19,786 nt of DNA from Candidatus Mesolinea sp. Lineage in GTDB: Bacteria > Chloroflexota > Anaerolineae > Anaerolineales > Anaerolineaceae. Below are positions 13,068 through 19,781 of the stretch, piece by piece; the first letter of the stretch is position 1, and each line of letters opens with the position of its first letter. The notes beneath the pieces were generated by a model, which saw only the letters and a list, made by a program, of their open reading frames with translations, searched no databases and was not told the DNA's origin. The DNA is taken from positions 1 through 19,786 of the forward strand of contig DMCS01000077.1 of assembly GCA_003445715.1 (NCBI GenBank), read 5' to 3'. The position numbers and the translations under genes are program-made.

Positions 13068-14276
13068 TTATTCACCTAAGTAATCGCGCAATTTACGCCG
13101 TACGCTTGGGTGACGCAGCCGTTGGAGAGCTTGAGCTTCAATTTGACGCACCCGCTCTCGCGTAACGCCCATTTTGCGCCCTACTTCCTCAAGCGTATAT
13201 GCCTGACCATCCTGCAGCCCATAGCGCAGCTGCAAGATGCGCACTTCCCGTGGAGGCAGTGTTTCTAACACCTCATCGAGATGCTCGCGCAATAAGTTAT
13301 AGGTTGCCGTATCATCCGGTGGTGGTGCTTCGTCATCCTCGATAAAGTCGCCTAGCACCGAATCCTCTTCGTCATCTGTTGGGGTTTCCAGCGAGAGCGG
13401 CCGGCGGGCTACTTGAATCATGTTTTCCACTTTCTTGGGCGGCACTTCTAATGCCTCTGCCAGCTCCTCTACTGACGGGTCACGGCCTAACTTTTGGGTC
13501 AGCTGGTGCTGGGTGCGCAGGAGTTTGTTGATTTGGTCCCCCATATGCACGGGGACGCGAATGGTGCGCCCTTGATCTGCAATTGCCCGTGTAACAGCCT
13601 GACGGATCCACCAGGTGGCGTACGTGCTGAACTTATGACCACGTTGGTATTCAAACTTTTTGGTGGCGCGGATTAAGCCAATATTCCCTTCCTGAATGAG
13701 GTCTAAGAAGGGGACACCTCTGCCCATATACTTTTTTGCCACGCTAATGACCAACCGAGAGTTAGCTGTGATGAGATGCTCACGCGCTTGCCAGCCGTCT
13801 TCGATTTGCTGGCGCAATTCTAGACGCCGCTTCGGACTGACGTTACCTCTCGCTAATTCCTCGCGTGCAAATTTGCCGCGTTCGATGCGAATAGCTAATG
13901 CTCTTTCTTCGTTAATATCACTGAGCAAAGGGACACGGCTGACTTCTTTCAAATATAAGCCGATTGTGTCATCCGTATCGATATTGGCTAAATCATCGAG
14001 CGTTTCCTCCTCTTCCTCTTCGAGTTCTTCGGAAAGCTCTGAGTCGCTCGGTTCTTCGCTCGTGCTATCTTCTTCGGTGTAATTGATGCCTGCGCCAAGC
14101 AACGCAGTGTATGCTTCCTCGAGCTGGTCTAAGTCTTGTTCTGCCTCAGGGAAGAAGTGCAAGATATCATCATAAGTGACATATCTTTTCTTGCGGCCAA
14201 ATTCCAGCAATCTATCGAGTGCGGAAGAATCGCGCTCTTCATCTAATACCTTATTTTCATCACTAATTCTTGCCAT
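13068..14276 (-). CDS. rpoD: RNA polymerase primary-type sigma factor (RpoD/SigA)
   Basis: This is a 402-residue sigma-70 family factor. Residues 1-70 form a region 1.1-like domain (LDRLLEFGRKKRYVTYDDIL), followed by an acidic tract (about 78-92). Region 1.2 is DTIGLYLKEVSRVPLLS (103-119). Regions 2.1-2.4 run from about 165 to 245 and include LDLIQEGNIGLIRATKKFEY and STYATWWIRQAVTRAIADQ, the core-binding and -10 recognition parts. Region 3 is RTIRVPVHM through about 300. Region 4.2 has TLEEVGRKMGVTRERVRQIEAQAL (361-384), the -35 helix-turn-helix. Full regions 1.2-4 point to a primary or closely related sigma, and the TTGACA/TATAAT-like promoters here agree. Chloroflexota often carry several RpoD-like sigmas, so being the only primary sigma is not proven. 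AAGGTGA upstream is a plausible ribosome binding site. Confidence 0.95.
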   Translation of the reverse strand: MARISDENKVLDEERDSSALDRLLEFGRKKRYVTYDDILHFFPEAEQDLDQLEEAYTALLGAGINYTEEDSTSEEPSDSELSEELEEEEEETLDDLANIDTDDTIGLYLKEVSRVPLLSDINEERALAIRIERGKFAREELARGNVSPKRRLELRQQIEDGWQAREHLITANSRLVISVAKKYMGRGVPFLDLIQEGNIGLIRATKKFEYQRGHKFSTYATWWIRQAVTRAIADQGRTIRVPVHMGDQINKLLRTQHQLTQKLGRDPSVEELAEALEVPPKKVENMIQVARRPLSLETPTDDEEDSVLGDFIEDDEAPPPDDTATYNLLREHLDEVLETLPPREVRILQLRYGLQDGQAYTLEEVGRKMGVTRERVRQIEAQALQRLRHPSVRRKLRDYLGE

Positions 14277-14318
14277 TCAGCTTTTGTCACCTTTTCTATT
14301 TCGTTTTACGTTATGCAT

Positions 14319-14347
14319 AGAGTACAATATTTTTTTGCCATTTTCAA
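14319..14347 (-). promoter_or_regulatory. Weak candidate rpoD-proximal promoter
   Basis: On the minus strand TTGAAA (14342-14347) is 17 bases from TACTCT (14319-14324). The -35 is good and the -10 is poor. The implied leader to the rpoD ATG is about 35 bases, which includes the ribosome binding site. Confidence 0.3.
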
Positions 14348-14584
14348 GTACTTTTTAAACGTTAATCAAGTCCATATAATTTGTTAATATATTGCTAAGT
14401 CTTTTGGACTCACAGGCAAAGTTTCACAATTTGGAGCATGAGACTACACGCATCTAACCCATATTTCTACTAGCGACCAATTATAGTCGGACCAAACAGC
14501 ATTTTAGTTTCAAGGATAATTGTTTGGTTTAGAAAATAGGGATTTAATGCTCAATAGCGCTAATTCATGCCTCTTACACCTTGT

Positions 14585-14593
14585 ATTATAACA
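14585..14593 (-). promoter_or_regulatory. Perfect extended -10 facing rpoD
   Basis: The minus strand reads TGTTATAAT here, an exact extended -10 element. A matching -35 at the usual distance is not seen. If used, the transcript would start near 14578 and give rpoD a leader of about 300 bases containing the inverted repeat at 14491-14528. AT-rich DNA yields such matches by chance, so confidence is moderate to low. Confidence 0.35.
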
Positions 14594-14663
14594 CCCCAAT
14601 GTTAGTAAAATATCTCAAGGTTATAATAATTCAACAAAACTGATTAGTTGGTTAAACCTTGGT

Positions 14664-14692
14664 TTGACGGTCTTGTTCGTGATGGATAAAAT
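14664..14692 (+). promoter_or_regulatory. Sigma-70-type promoter for the GT87-like/pfk unit
   Basis: TTGACG (14664-14669) is 17 bases from TAAAAT (14687-14692); each hexamer has one mismatch to consensus. The transcript would start near 14699, about 24 bases before the ATG at 14723. A near-repeat TTGGTTAAAC/TTGGTTTGAC (14648-14657 and 14659-14668), spaced by 11 bases, overlaps the -35. Confidence 0.72.
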
Positions 14693-14722
14693 CTGGCTTA
14701 TTTAGGATGAATTGGAAATTTA

Positions 14723-15958
14723 ATGTTATTTCTCAGAAAAACCGCTCACTATTGGATAACACTGCTCATCATTGCTGGCATGGTGGGTTTGGTTTTCCTT
14801 AACCTCAATCTTCCTGAGCAGTTTAGACACCAAGATGAATTTGCTCCGCGTTGGGTGGCAGCTAAACAATGGATGAATGAGGGTACTTCGCCTTATAATC
14901 GCGAAGTTTTTCAGCAAACGGAAGCACTCTGGAAAGTTTATGGCTACAACGCAGATGAATTCAGTCAGGGGCGTTACTTAGACATTGTATGGAACCTGAT
15001 TTTATTCCTCCCCCTTAGTTTTCTGCCTTTCCCACTCGCCAGGGCTATTTGGATGACAATTACCACTTTAGCGCTGTTCTTCAGCATATGGTTTGGCTTT
15101 GACTTAGCTGGTGTGCGCTTTCATCCAATAGAAAAAGTGCTTATTGCGCTGCTGATAACATTAACTTACCCAGGCTTCAAATTGATCCTCAATGCCAGCA
15201 TTTTACCCCTTTATATTTTTTTTATGATTTTAGGTAGCAAGAAAGCCCTCGAGGGGAAAAGTACAGCTGCAGGGATTTATTTCTTACTCAGCTTAGGCAT
15301 GTTTCCGTTGAGCCTAATTATGGCTGTCTTCTTTGCAGTTTGGTTAGGCTCACGCAAAGATAATAGCTTCCTCTCGATTTACCTCGCTGGTTTAGCTTTC
15401 TTACTGGTAACTTCACTAATTCTTTTTCCAGGTTGGATTGCAGAGTGGTTTGCCAATCTTGTTCAGGTCCACCCCAATTTAAGCTGGGTTGATACGCCTC
15501 TCATGCGTATTGCCGCATTTTTCCCTGGTGCCTACCGCCCGTTAGCCATTAGCTTGCATGTACTTACGCTTTTTGTGATGCTCGTAGAATGGTATAGCTT
15601 GCCTGAAAGCGAAGAACGCCAAGTTCGCTGGAAAGCTTTGCTGACCTTGAATTTGATGAGTTTGCTTAACCCGTCTAGTTCAGCGGTTTATCACGTATTA
15701 GCATGGCCAGGACTTTTCTTACTTTTCAACTTTTTGGATGAGAAATGGAAAATTGGGGGTAAAATAGCCAGTTGGACTTTATTATTGATACTGCTCAACA
15801 GATTTTGGACTGATTTCCAAAACACCCAAAACTGGTCCTCAATTGAGTCAACCATCGTGAGCATCCTTTTGCCGATTATTGCATTGATCGGATTAGAGTG
15901 GACACGCTGGTGGGCAATGAACAGTCCAAAACCATTAATTGAAGAGCAAAAATTTTAA
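14723..15958 (+). CDS. Polytopic membrane protein, GT87/DUF2029-like
   Basis: This 411-residue integral membrane protein has roughly ten hydrophobic segments (first at about 10-28, others around 88-126, 137-171, 183-208 and 216-236, and more towards the C-terminus). The loop after the first segment carries an acidic pair (Asp38/Glu39) followed by APRWVAAKQWMNEGTSPYN. This layout resembles the GT87/DUF2029 family of GT-C glycosyltransferases, which use polyprenyl-phosphate sugars and an acidic first-loop residue. The assignment is by general resemblance, and no substrate can be named. The ribosome binding site is weak (TTGGAAATT). It is followed after 17 bases by the phosphofructokinase gene, with which it is probably co-transcribed although no functional link is obvious. 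Confidence 0.7.
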   Translation: MLFLRKTAHYWITLLIIAGMVGLVFLNLNLPEQFRHQDEFAPRWVAAKQWMNEGTSPYNREVFQQTEALWKVYGYNADEFSQGRYLDIVWNLILFLPLSFLPFPLARAIWMTITTLALFFSIWFGFDLAGVRFHPIEKVLIALLITLTYPGFKLILNASILPLYIFFMILGSKKALEGKSTAAGIYFLLSLGMFPLSLIMAVFFAVWLGSRKDNSFLSIYLAGLAFLLVTSLILFPGWIAEWFANLVQVHPNLSWVDTPLMRIAAFFPGAYRPLAISLHVLTLFVMLVEWYSLPESEERQVRWKALLTLNLMSLLNPSSSAVYHVLAWPGLFLLFNFLDEKWKIGGKIASWTLLLILLNRFWTDFQNTQNWSSIESTIVSILLPIIALIGLEWTRWWAMNSPKPLIEEQKF

Positions 15959-15975
15959 TTAGGAGGCTTTATCGT

Positions 15976-17148
15976 ATGGCAAACAAACGCATTGGTGTGT
16001 TAACGGGTGGCGGGGATGTCCCTGGATTAAACTTAGCCATAAAATCTGTAGTTTTGAATGCAACCGAAGAAGGAGATGAGGTTTTAGGTATTCGTTTAGG
16101 TTGGGGCGGACTACTCAACTATAACATCGAGGATTCTTCTCCTCAGGAAAAACTAGTCTATAAGTTAACGCCCTTAACTGTCCGTCGCGTGGACCGTACG
16201 GGTGGCACTTTTCTGCATACATCCCGAACCAACCCTGCAAACGTTCGACCCAAGGAGACACCAGCATTTTTATCCGAAAGCAAGTACGGTAAGGTAATTA
16301 AGCCCGATGGAACCAAAGATTTCACAGATTACATCTTAAAGGTGCTAGAGCACTTGAAGTTGGATGCGTTAATCACGATTGGCGGTGATGACACCCTCAG
16401 TTACAGCGCGAGATTGCACAAGGAACACTTTCCCATCGTTGGAATCCCTAAAACGATGGACAACGATGTCTTTGGCACCGAATATTGTATTGGCTTTTCC
16501 ACCTCAATAACTCAGGCTGTCTCATTAATCACTAATTTCCGCTCTTCGGTGGGGTCGCATGAGCGCATTGGAATCGTTGAGTTGTTTGGCCGCAATTCTG
16601 GCGAAACGAGCTTGATTACCGGTTACTTGAGCTTTGCAGACCGTACGATCATCTGTGAAGTACCGTTTAACTTTGAGAAAGTCGCAAATTTGCTCTTACA
16701 GGACAAGCGCAACAGTCCTTCCAATTATGCTATCGCTGTTATTTCTGAAGGAGCTGTTTCGGATGGGGGTTTAATCGTGGAAAGCGGTGAAGAAGATGCA
16801 TTTGGACACAAAAAATTAGGGGGAATTGGCGAGGTCTTGGGCGAGCAAATCAAGATACTTACAGATCAGGAAATTATGTATCAAAAATTAGCCTATCTTG
16901 TACGCAGTGGCCCAGCAGATATGCTTGACCGTATGGTAGCCATGAATTATGGTACCTTAGCAACCCAGCTAGTCGAGCGTGGAGATTTTGGCAAGATGGT
17001 TGCAATCCAAAATGGCGTGTATACTTGCGTTCCAGTTGACGTCGTTACCGCTGGAAAACGCCAAGTTGATGTGGATCGATATTACGATAAAGAAAATTAC
17101 CGGCCAAAAATCCAATACATTGAAAGCATGCCGATGTTCATAGGCTAA
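15976..17148 (+). CDS. pfp: PPi-type 6-phosphofructokinase
   Basis: This 390-residue phosphofructokinase phosphorylates fructose 6-phosphate in glycolysis. The N-terminal GVLTGGGDVPGLN binds the phosphoryl donor. The specificity positions read GGDDT (136-140) and PKTMDND (158-164). Asp139 corresponds to Gly104 and Lys159 to Gly124 of E. coli ATP-PFK. An Asp/Lys pair at these positions is the known signature of pyrophosphate-dependent enzymes, which run near equilibrium in both directions. Asp162 is the expected catalytic base. AGGAGG at 15961-15966 is the ribosome binding site. A strong terminator follows. Donor use is inferred from the two residues; the symbol pfp reflects that inference. 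Confidence 0.93.
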   Translation: MANKRIGVLTGGGDVPGLNLAIKSVVLNATEEGDEVLGIRLGWGGLLNYNIEDSSPQEKLVYKLTPLTVRRVDRTGGTFLHTSRTNPANVRPKETPAFLSESKYGKVIKPDGTKDFTDYILKVLEHLKLDALITIGGDDTLSYSARLHKEHFPIVGIPKTMDNDVFGTEYCIGFSTSITQAVSLITNFRSSVGSHERIGIVELFGRNSGETSLITGYLSFADRTIICEVPFNFEKVANLLLQDKRNSPSNYAIAVISEGAVSDGGLIVESGEEDAFGHKKLGGIGEVLGEQIKILTDQEIMYQKLAYLVRSGPADMLDRMVAMNYGTLATQLVERGDFGKMVAIQNGVYTCVPVDVVTAGKRQVDVDRYYDKENYRPKIQYIESMPMFIG

Positions 17149-17155
17149 TGATATG

Positions 17156-17197
17156 ACAGCTCATAAGACTTTATGTTCTTATGAGCTGTTTATTTGA
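17156..17197 (+). terminator. Terminator after the phosphofructokinase gene
   Basis: ACAGCTCATAAG (17156-17167) and CTTATGAGCTGT (17178-17189) form a perfect 12-pair stem with a 10-base loop, followed by TTATTTG. It starts eight bases after the pfp stop codon and ends only a few bases before the ribosome binding site of the NUDIX gene. Confidence 0.85.
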
Positions 17198-17206
17198 GAG
17201 GTTGTT

Positions 17207-17713
17207 ATGGGCGTCAAGTCACAAGGCGTTTCCCAGGATCGTTACATGGTTATCCCGAGAGTATTGATTTTCCCCTTCTCTTCCGATGGAAAAGTCTTAC
17301 TCTTGAAAGGCGGGGAGCATAAACGCATTTGGGCAGGGCAATGGAATGGCATTGGCGGTCATGTGGAAGCTGGAGAGAGCATTCTCCAAGCTGTCAGGCG
17401 TGAGTTGTTAGAAGAGTCCGGCTTACAAGCGGAGTGTTTGCTTTTTTGTGGTGCAGTGATGGCAGAAACGCAAACGAACCCAGGAATTGCTTTTTTTGTA
17501 TTTAGAGCAGAAGAATTGAGCGGTCAGCAGTGTGAATCAACGGAAGGCGGTCTGCAGTGGTTTGTGCTTGACGAGATCAATCAGTTTCCGCTAGTTGAAG
17601 ATGTGCCCACGCTCGTGGGCAAAGTCAGCCGTTTTCAGGCTGGGTCGCCGCCTTTTTGGGGGTTATATCGCTATGATGCCAATGATCAGTTAGTGATGTC
17701 TTTTGAGGGCTGA
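17207..17713 (+). CDS. NUDIX hydrolase (MutT-like)
   Basis: This 168-residue protein has a complete Nudix box at residues 51-73: Gly51, Glu57, then REL, LEE and SGL in the order GX5EX7REUXEEXGU. The glutamates bind the metal for hydrolysis of a nucleoside diphosphate linked to another group. RIWAGQWNGIGGHVEAGE resembles members that act on 8-oxo-dGTP or other NTPs, but substrate cannot be fixed from sequence. The ribosome binding site GAGAGG lies at 17196-17201, immediately after the pfp terminator, and no separate promoter is evident. Its final 28 bases overlap the convergent rsmD gene. Confidence 0.9.
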   Translation: MGVKSQGVSQDRYMVIPRVLIFPFSSDGKVLLLKGGEHKRIWAGQWNGIGGHVEAGESILQAVRRELLEESGLQAECLLFCGAVMAETQTNPGIAFFVFRAEELSGQQCESTEGGLQWFVLDEINQFPLVEDVPTLVGKVSRFQAGSPPFWGLYRYDANDQLVMSFEG

Positions 17714-18267
17714 GATTTTTCGAAGAACACGAGCAGAGTATCTCCATACTTGCGCTGGTCGAAGGGAGTGAAATGCACATAGGGCTCCTCTACCCATTCC
17801 AAGGGGTTAATTTGGACGATAATCTGGCCGTGAGCACTCAACAACTGCGGATTTTGGTCTAACACAAGCATGGCTTTTTGCCACAGCGCTTTATATTGGG
17901 GTGGAGCGATGTAAATGAGGTCGAAGCTTTCGGCTTGCGGTGAAACGAGAAATTTAAAGGCATCCTGATGCAGCACAACAGCTCTATCGCTGAGATGGGT
18001 AGCCTCCAAGTTTTGCTGAATGACTCTCACGGCTTGCCAGTTCGTCTCTACAAAAGTGGCTTTGGAGGCTCCACGGCTGAGCGCTTCGATGCCAACTGCG
18101 CCCGTGCCGCCGAATAAATCCAGCACGTTGATATCCAAGACTTCATTACCGAGGATATTGAAAAGGGCTTCTTTCACCAGGTCTGTGATCGGTCGTGTAG
18201 ATTTGCCGGGGACAGTTTTCAGCCGGATTCCTTTGGCACTACCCGAGATAACCCGAAGTGTTCCCAT
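17686..18267 (-). CDS. rsmD: 16S rRNA (guanine966-N2)-methyltransferase, RsmD-type
   Basis: This 193-residue SAM-dependent methyltransferase is of normal length. The N-terminus LRVISGSAKGIRLKTVPG followed by TRPITDLVKEALFNIL is diagnostic of RsmD. The SAM motif is VLDLFGGTGAVGIEALSRGA (48-67). The catalytic motif, usually Asp/Asn-Pro-Pro-Tyr/Phe, reads IAPPQYK (Ala121-Pro-Pro-Gln-Tyr125), which is atypical. From memory, Thermus RsmD has APPY, so loss of the acid need not abolish activity. The ribosome binding site AGAGGC precedes the ATG, nine bases after the gtrA-family stop. It is the last gene of the UXS-GtrA-RsmD run, and its end overlaps the NUDIX gene. Confidence 0.9.
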   Translation of the reverse strand: MGTLRVISGSAKGIRLKTVPGKSTRPITDLVKEALFNILGNEVLDINVLDLFGGTGAVGIEALSRGASKATFVETNWQAVRVIQQNLEATHLSDRAVVLHQDAFKFLVSPQAESFDLIYIAPPQYKALWQKAMLVLDQNPQLLSAHGQIIVQINPLEWVEEPYVHFTPFDQRKYGDTLLVFFEKSQPSKDITN

Positions 18268-18276
18268 GGCTGCCTC

Positions 18277-18783
18277 TTAGGATTTCTTTGTATGCGAACG
18301 TGGTACATCCCCAAAGGTCCAAAAGCGGTTTGCCAGAAAATTGAGGATAAGGATGAAGACGCCAACGACAATTAAAGCCAAATTGTGACTCAGAATTGTG
18401 GAGCTCAAGGAACCCACTTTAAATTGCTGATTTTCAAGGATGGAATAAAACCAACGGTCAAGCGGGGAGATCGTTATTGTCCGCAGTGTTAAACCAGCGA
18501 TGTTAATGATCACAAATTTGCTAAACTGATTGGTGATAGATTTTTCGGTGGTTTCTGGGTAAACCCATTTGCGGTTGAGAATATAACTATTGATTACGGC
18601 AATTGCAAAGGAGAGCGCTTGCGAGGGGACCAATTGCCAGCCAAACCCAGCGGTAAAGAGGTTCATCAAGCCGAAATCAATCAGCGTATTGAGCGTACCC
18701 ACTAACGCAAACTTACCGAAGCGCATGGCTTCGCTGGTTGGAGTTACCGGTGTTTCAGCCAATTTTTGTTTGGAAGTATGCAA
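18277..18783 (-). CDS. GtrA-family membrane protein
   Basis: This protein of about 168 residues has four predicted membrane segments (about 23-45, 52-70, 88-104 and 131-151). The paired GtrA signatures are NSYILNRKWVY (65-75) and NFLANRFWTF (148-157). GtrA proteins are thought to move polyprenyl-phosphate-linked sugars across the membrane for envelope glycosylation. The start is probably TTG at 18783, because GAGGG lies six bases upstream. The first ATG (18726) has no clear ribosome binding site but would still give a complete family domain. With the TTG start it overlaps the upstream epimerase gene by 29 bases. Neighbouring sugar-nucleotide and GT87-like genes fit an envelope-glycan role. 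Confidence 0.87.
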   Translation of the reverse strand: MHTSKQKLAETPVTPTSEAMRFGKFALVGTLNTLIDFGLMNLFTAGFGWQLVPSQALSFAIAVINSYILNRKWVYPETTEKSITNQFSKFVIINIAGLTLRTITISPLDRWFYSILENQQFKVGSLSSTILSHNLALIVVGVFILILNFLANRFWTFGDVPRSHTKKS

Positions 18784-19708
18784 TCGTTTCCCTCAATCCG
18801 CTGCGCAAGTCAACTTGAGGCTCCCAATTTAGAAGCTCTCGCGCGCGGGTGATATCAGGCTGGCGTTTTTGCGGGTCATCGCCTAATCCCTCAGCAAAGA
18901 GGGTTACTGTGCCGGCTTCATTACCGGTGAGTTCATTGATCAGCAGAGCGAAATCTCTGATTGTGGTTTCATTTGGATTACCAATGTTGACAGGATCGTG
19001 CATATCCGTCCACATCAAACGAAAGATGCCTTCGACGAGGTCAGTAACATAACAAAAGCTGCGGGTTTGTTCCCCGCTGCCATAAATGGTAAGCGGTTGA
19101 TGATGCAGAGCTTGAAGGATAAAGTTGGGCACCACGCGGCCGTCATCTAAACGCATGCGTGGGCCAAAGGTGTTAAAGATGCGCACGATGCGGGTATCCA
19201 CACCATGGAAACGATGATACGCCATGGTGAGTGCTTCTGCAAAGCGTTTGGCTTCGTCATACACCGAACGCGGACCGATGGGGTCACAATTTCCCCAGTA
19301 AGTCTCCGGCTGTGGGTGGATTTGTGGGTCGCCGTAAACCTCGCTGGTGGAGGCGAGGAGGTATTTTGCTTGATGGGCTTTCGCCAGCCCGAGGGTGTTG
19401 AGCGTCCCTAAAGCACCGGCTTTGAGCGTCTGAATTGGCAAGTTAGGATAGCCCAAAGGCGAAGCAGGATTAGGGCTGGCAGGGGAAGCAAAGTGCATCA
19501 CATAATCTATCTGCTCTGGGATATCAATATAGGTTGAGACGTCTTGGCGGATGAGCTGGAAAGCCGGGTTGTTGAACAAGTGTGCGATGTTGGCTTCATC
19601 GCCGGTGATGAAATTATCCAAACCAATGACCTGGTGACCCTCATGAATGAGGCGGTCTGTCAGGTGAGATCCTAAAAACCCAGCTGCACCCGTTAGGACA
19701 ATGCGCAT
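18755..19708 (-). CDS. UDP-glucuronate decarboxylase-type NAD-dependent enzyme
   Basis: This 317-residue extended short-chain dehydrogenase/reductase has the NAD motif GAAGFLGSHL (7-16) with Asp31 for the ribose, and HFASPASP (72-79). The run STSEVYGDP, then HPQPETYWGN, DPIGPRSVYDEAKR and RIFNTFGPRMRLDDGRVVPNF closely follows UDP-glucuronate decarboxylase (UXS), which makes UDP-xylose. Catalytic Tyr150 and Lys154 are present in the YDEAK motif. Related dTDP-glucose or UDP-glucose epimerase activity is less likely. The ATG at 19708 has the ribosome binding site AAGGAAAAG; an in-frame TTG at 19726 is not favoured. It heads the minus-strand run with the GtrA-like gene and rsmD, behind tandem promoters. 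Confidence 0.9.
   Translation of the reverse strand: MRIVLTGAAGFLGSHLTDRLIHEGHQVIGLDNFITGDEANIAHLFNNPAFQLIRQDVSTYIDIPEQIDYVMHFASPASPNPASPLGYPNLPIQTLKAGALGTLNTLGLAKAHQAKYLLASTSEVYGDPQIHPQPETYWGNCDPIGPRSVYDEAKRFAEALTMAYHRFHGVDTRIVRIFNTFGPRMRLDDGRVVPNFILQALHHQPLTIYGSGEQTRSFCYVTDLVEGIFRLMWTDMHDPVNIGNPNETTIRDFALLINELTGNEAGTVTLFAEGLGDDPQKRQPDITRARELLNWEPQVDLRSGLRETIAYFQTKIG
18790..18794 (-). promoter_or_regulatory. Ribosome binding site deciding a TTG start
   Basis: GAGGG on the minus strand lies six bases before a TTG codon at 18781-18783. It supports TTG initiation of the GtrA-family gene within the end of the epimerase gene, since the first in-frame ATG (18726) lacks such a site. Confidence 0.5.
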
Positions 19709-19744
19709 ATACTTTTCCTTGTACAATAATTCTCTTGGTCTTAG

Positions 19745-19773
19745 AGTATAATCAGCTCTTCAAAGCGAGTTAA
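19745..19773 (-). promoter_or_regulatory. Promoter for the UXS-GtrA-rsmD run
   Basis: On the minus strand TTAACT (19768-19773, four of six) is 17 bases from TATACT (19745-19750, five of six). The transcript would start near 19738, about 30 bases before the ATG at 19708. Confidence 0.6.
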
Positions 19774-19781
19774 TTATAGCA
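19773..19781 (-). promoter_or_regulatory. Second, upstream extended -10 for the UXS run
   Basis: The minus strand reads TGCTATAAT, an exact extended -10. Any -35 would lie beyond the window edge. It overlaps the -35 of the downstream promoter by one base, so the two may compete or alternate. Confidence 0.45.

Larger units (their letters stand above)
14277..14722. other. 446-base AT-rich divergent control region
   Basis: This gap lies between the rpoD start (minus) and the GT87-like gene start (plus). It holds the plus-strand promoter at 14664-14692, a weak rpoD promoter candidate at 14319-14347 and a perfect extended -10 on the minus strand at 14585-14593. It also holds an 8-base inverted repeat ACCAAACA/TGTTTGGT (14491-14498 and 14521-14528) and the palindrome TAGCGCTA (14555-14562). 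I find no convincing open reading frame, tRNA or known riboswitch. Its length is larger than any other gap in the window. Confidence 0.6.

Noticed and set aside
13696..14082. 128-codon Ser-rich open frame on the plus strand
   Set aside because: It is the antisense shadow of the rpoD coding region; its serine runs mirror the glutamate codons of the acidic tract.
14277..14722. tRNA gene, riboswitch or CRISPR repeats in the largest gap
   Set aside because: I found no cloverleaf arms, no recognisable riboswitch core and no regularly spaced repeats; only short palindromes and promoter-like elements are present.
15976..17148. ATP-dependent phosphofructokinase
   Set aside because: The donor-specificity positions carry Asp139 and Lys159, the PPi-type pair, rather than two glycines.
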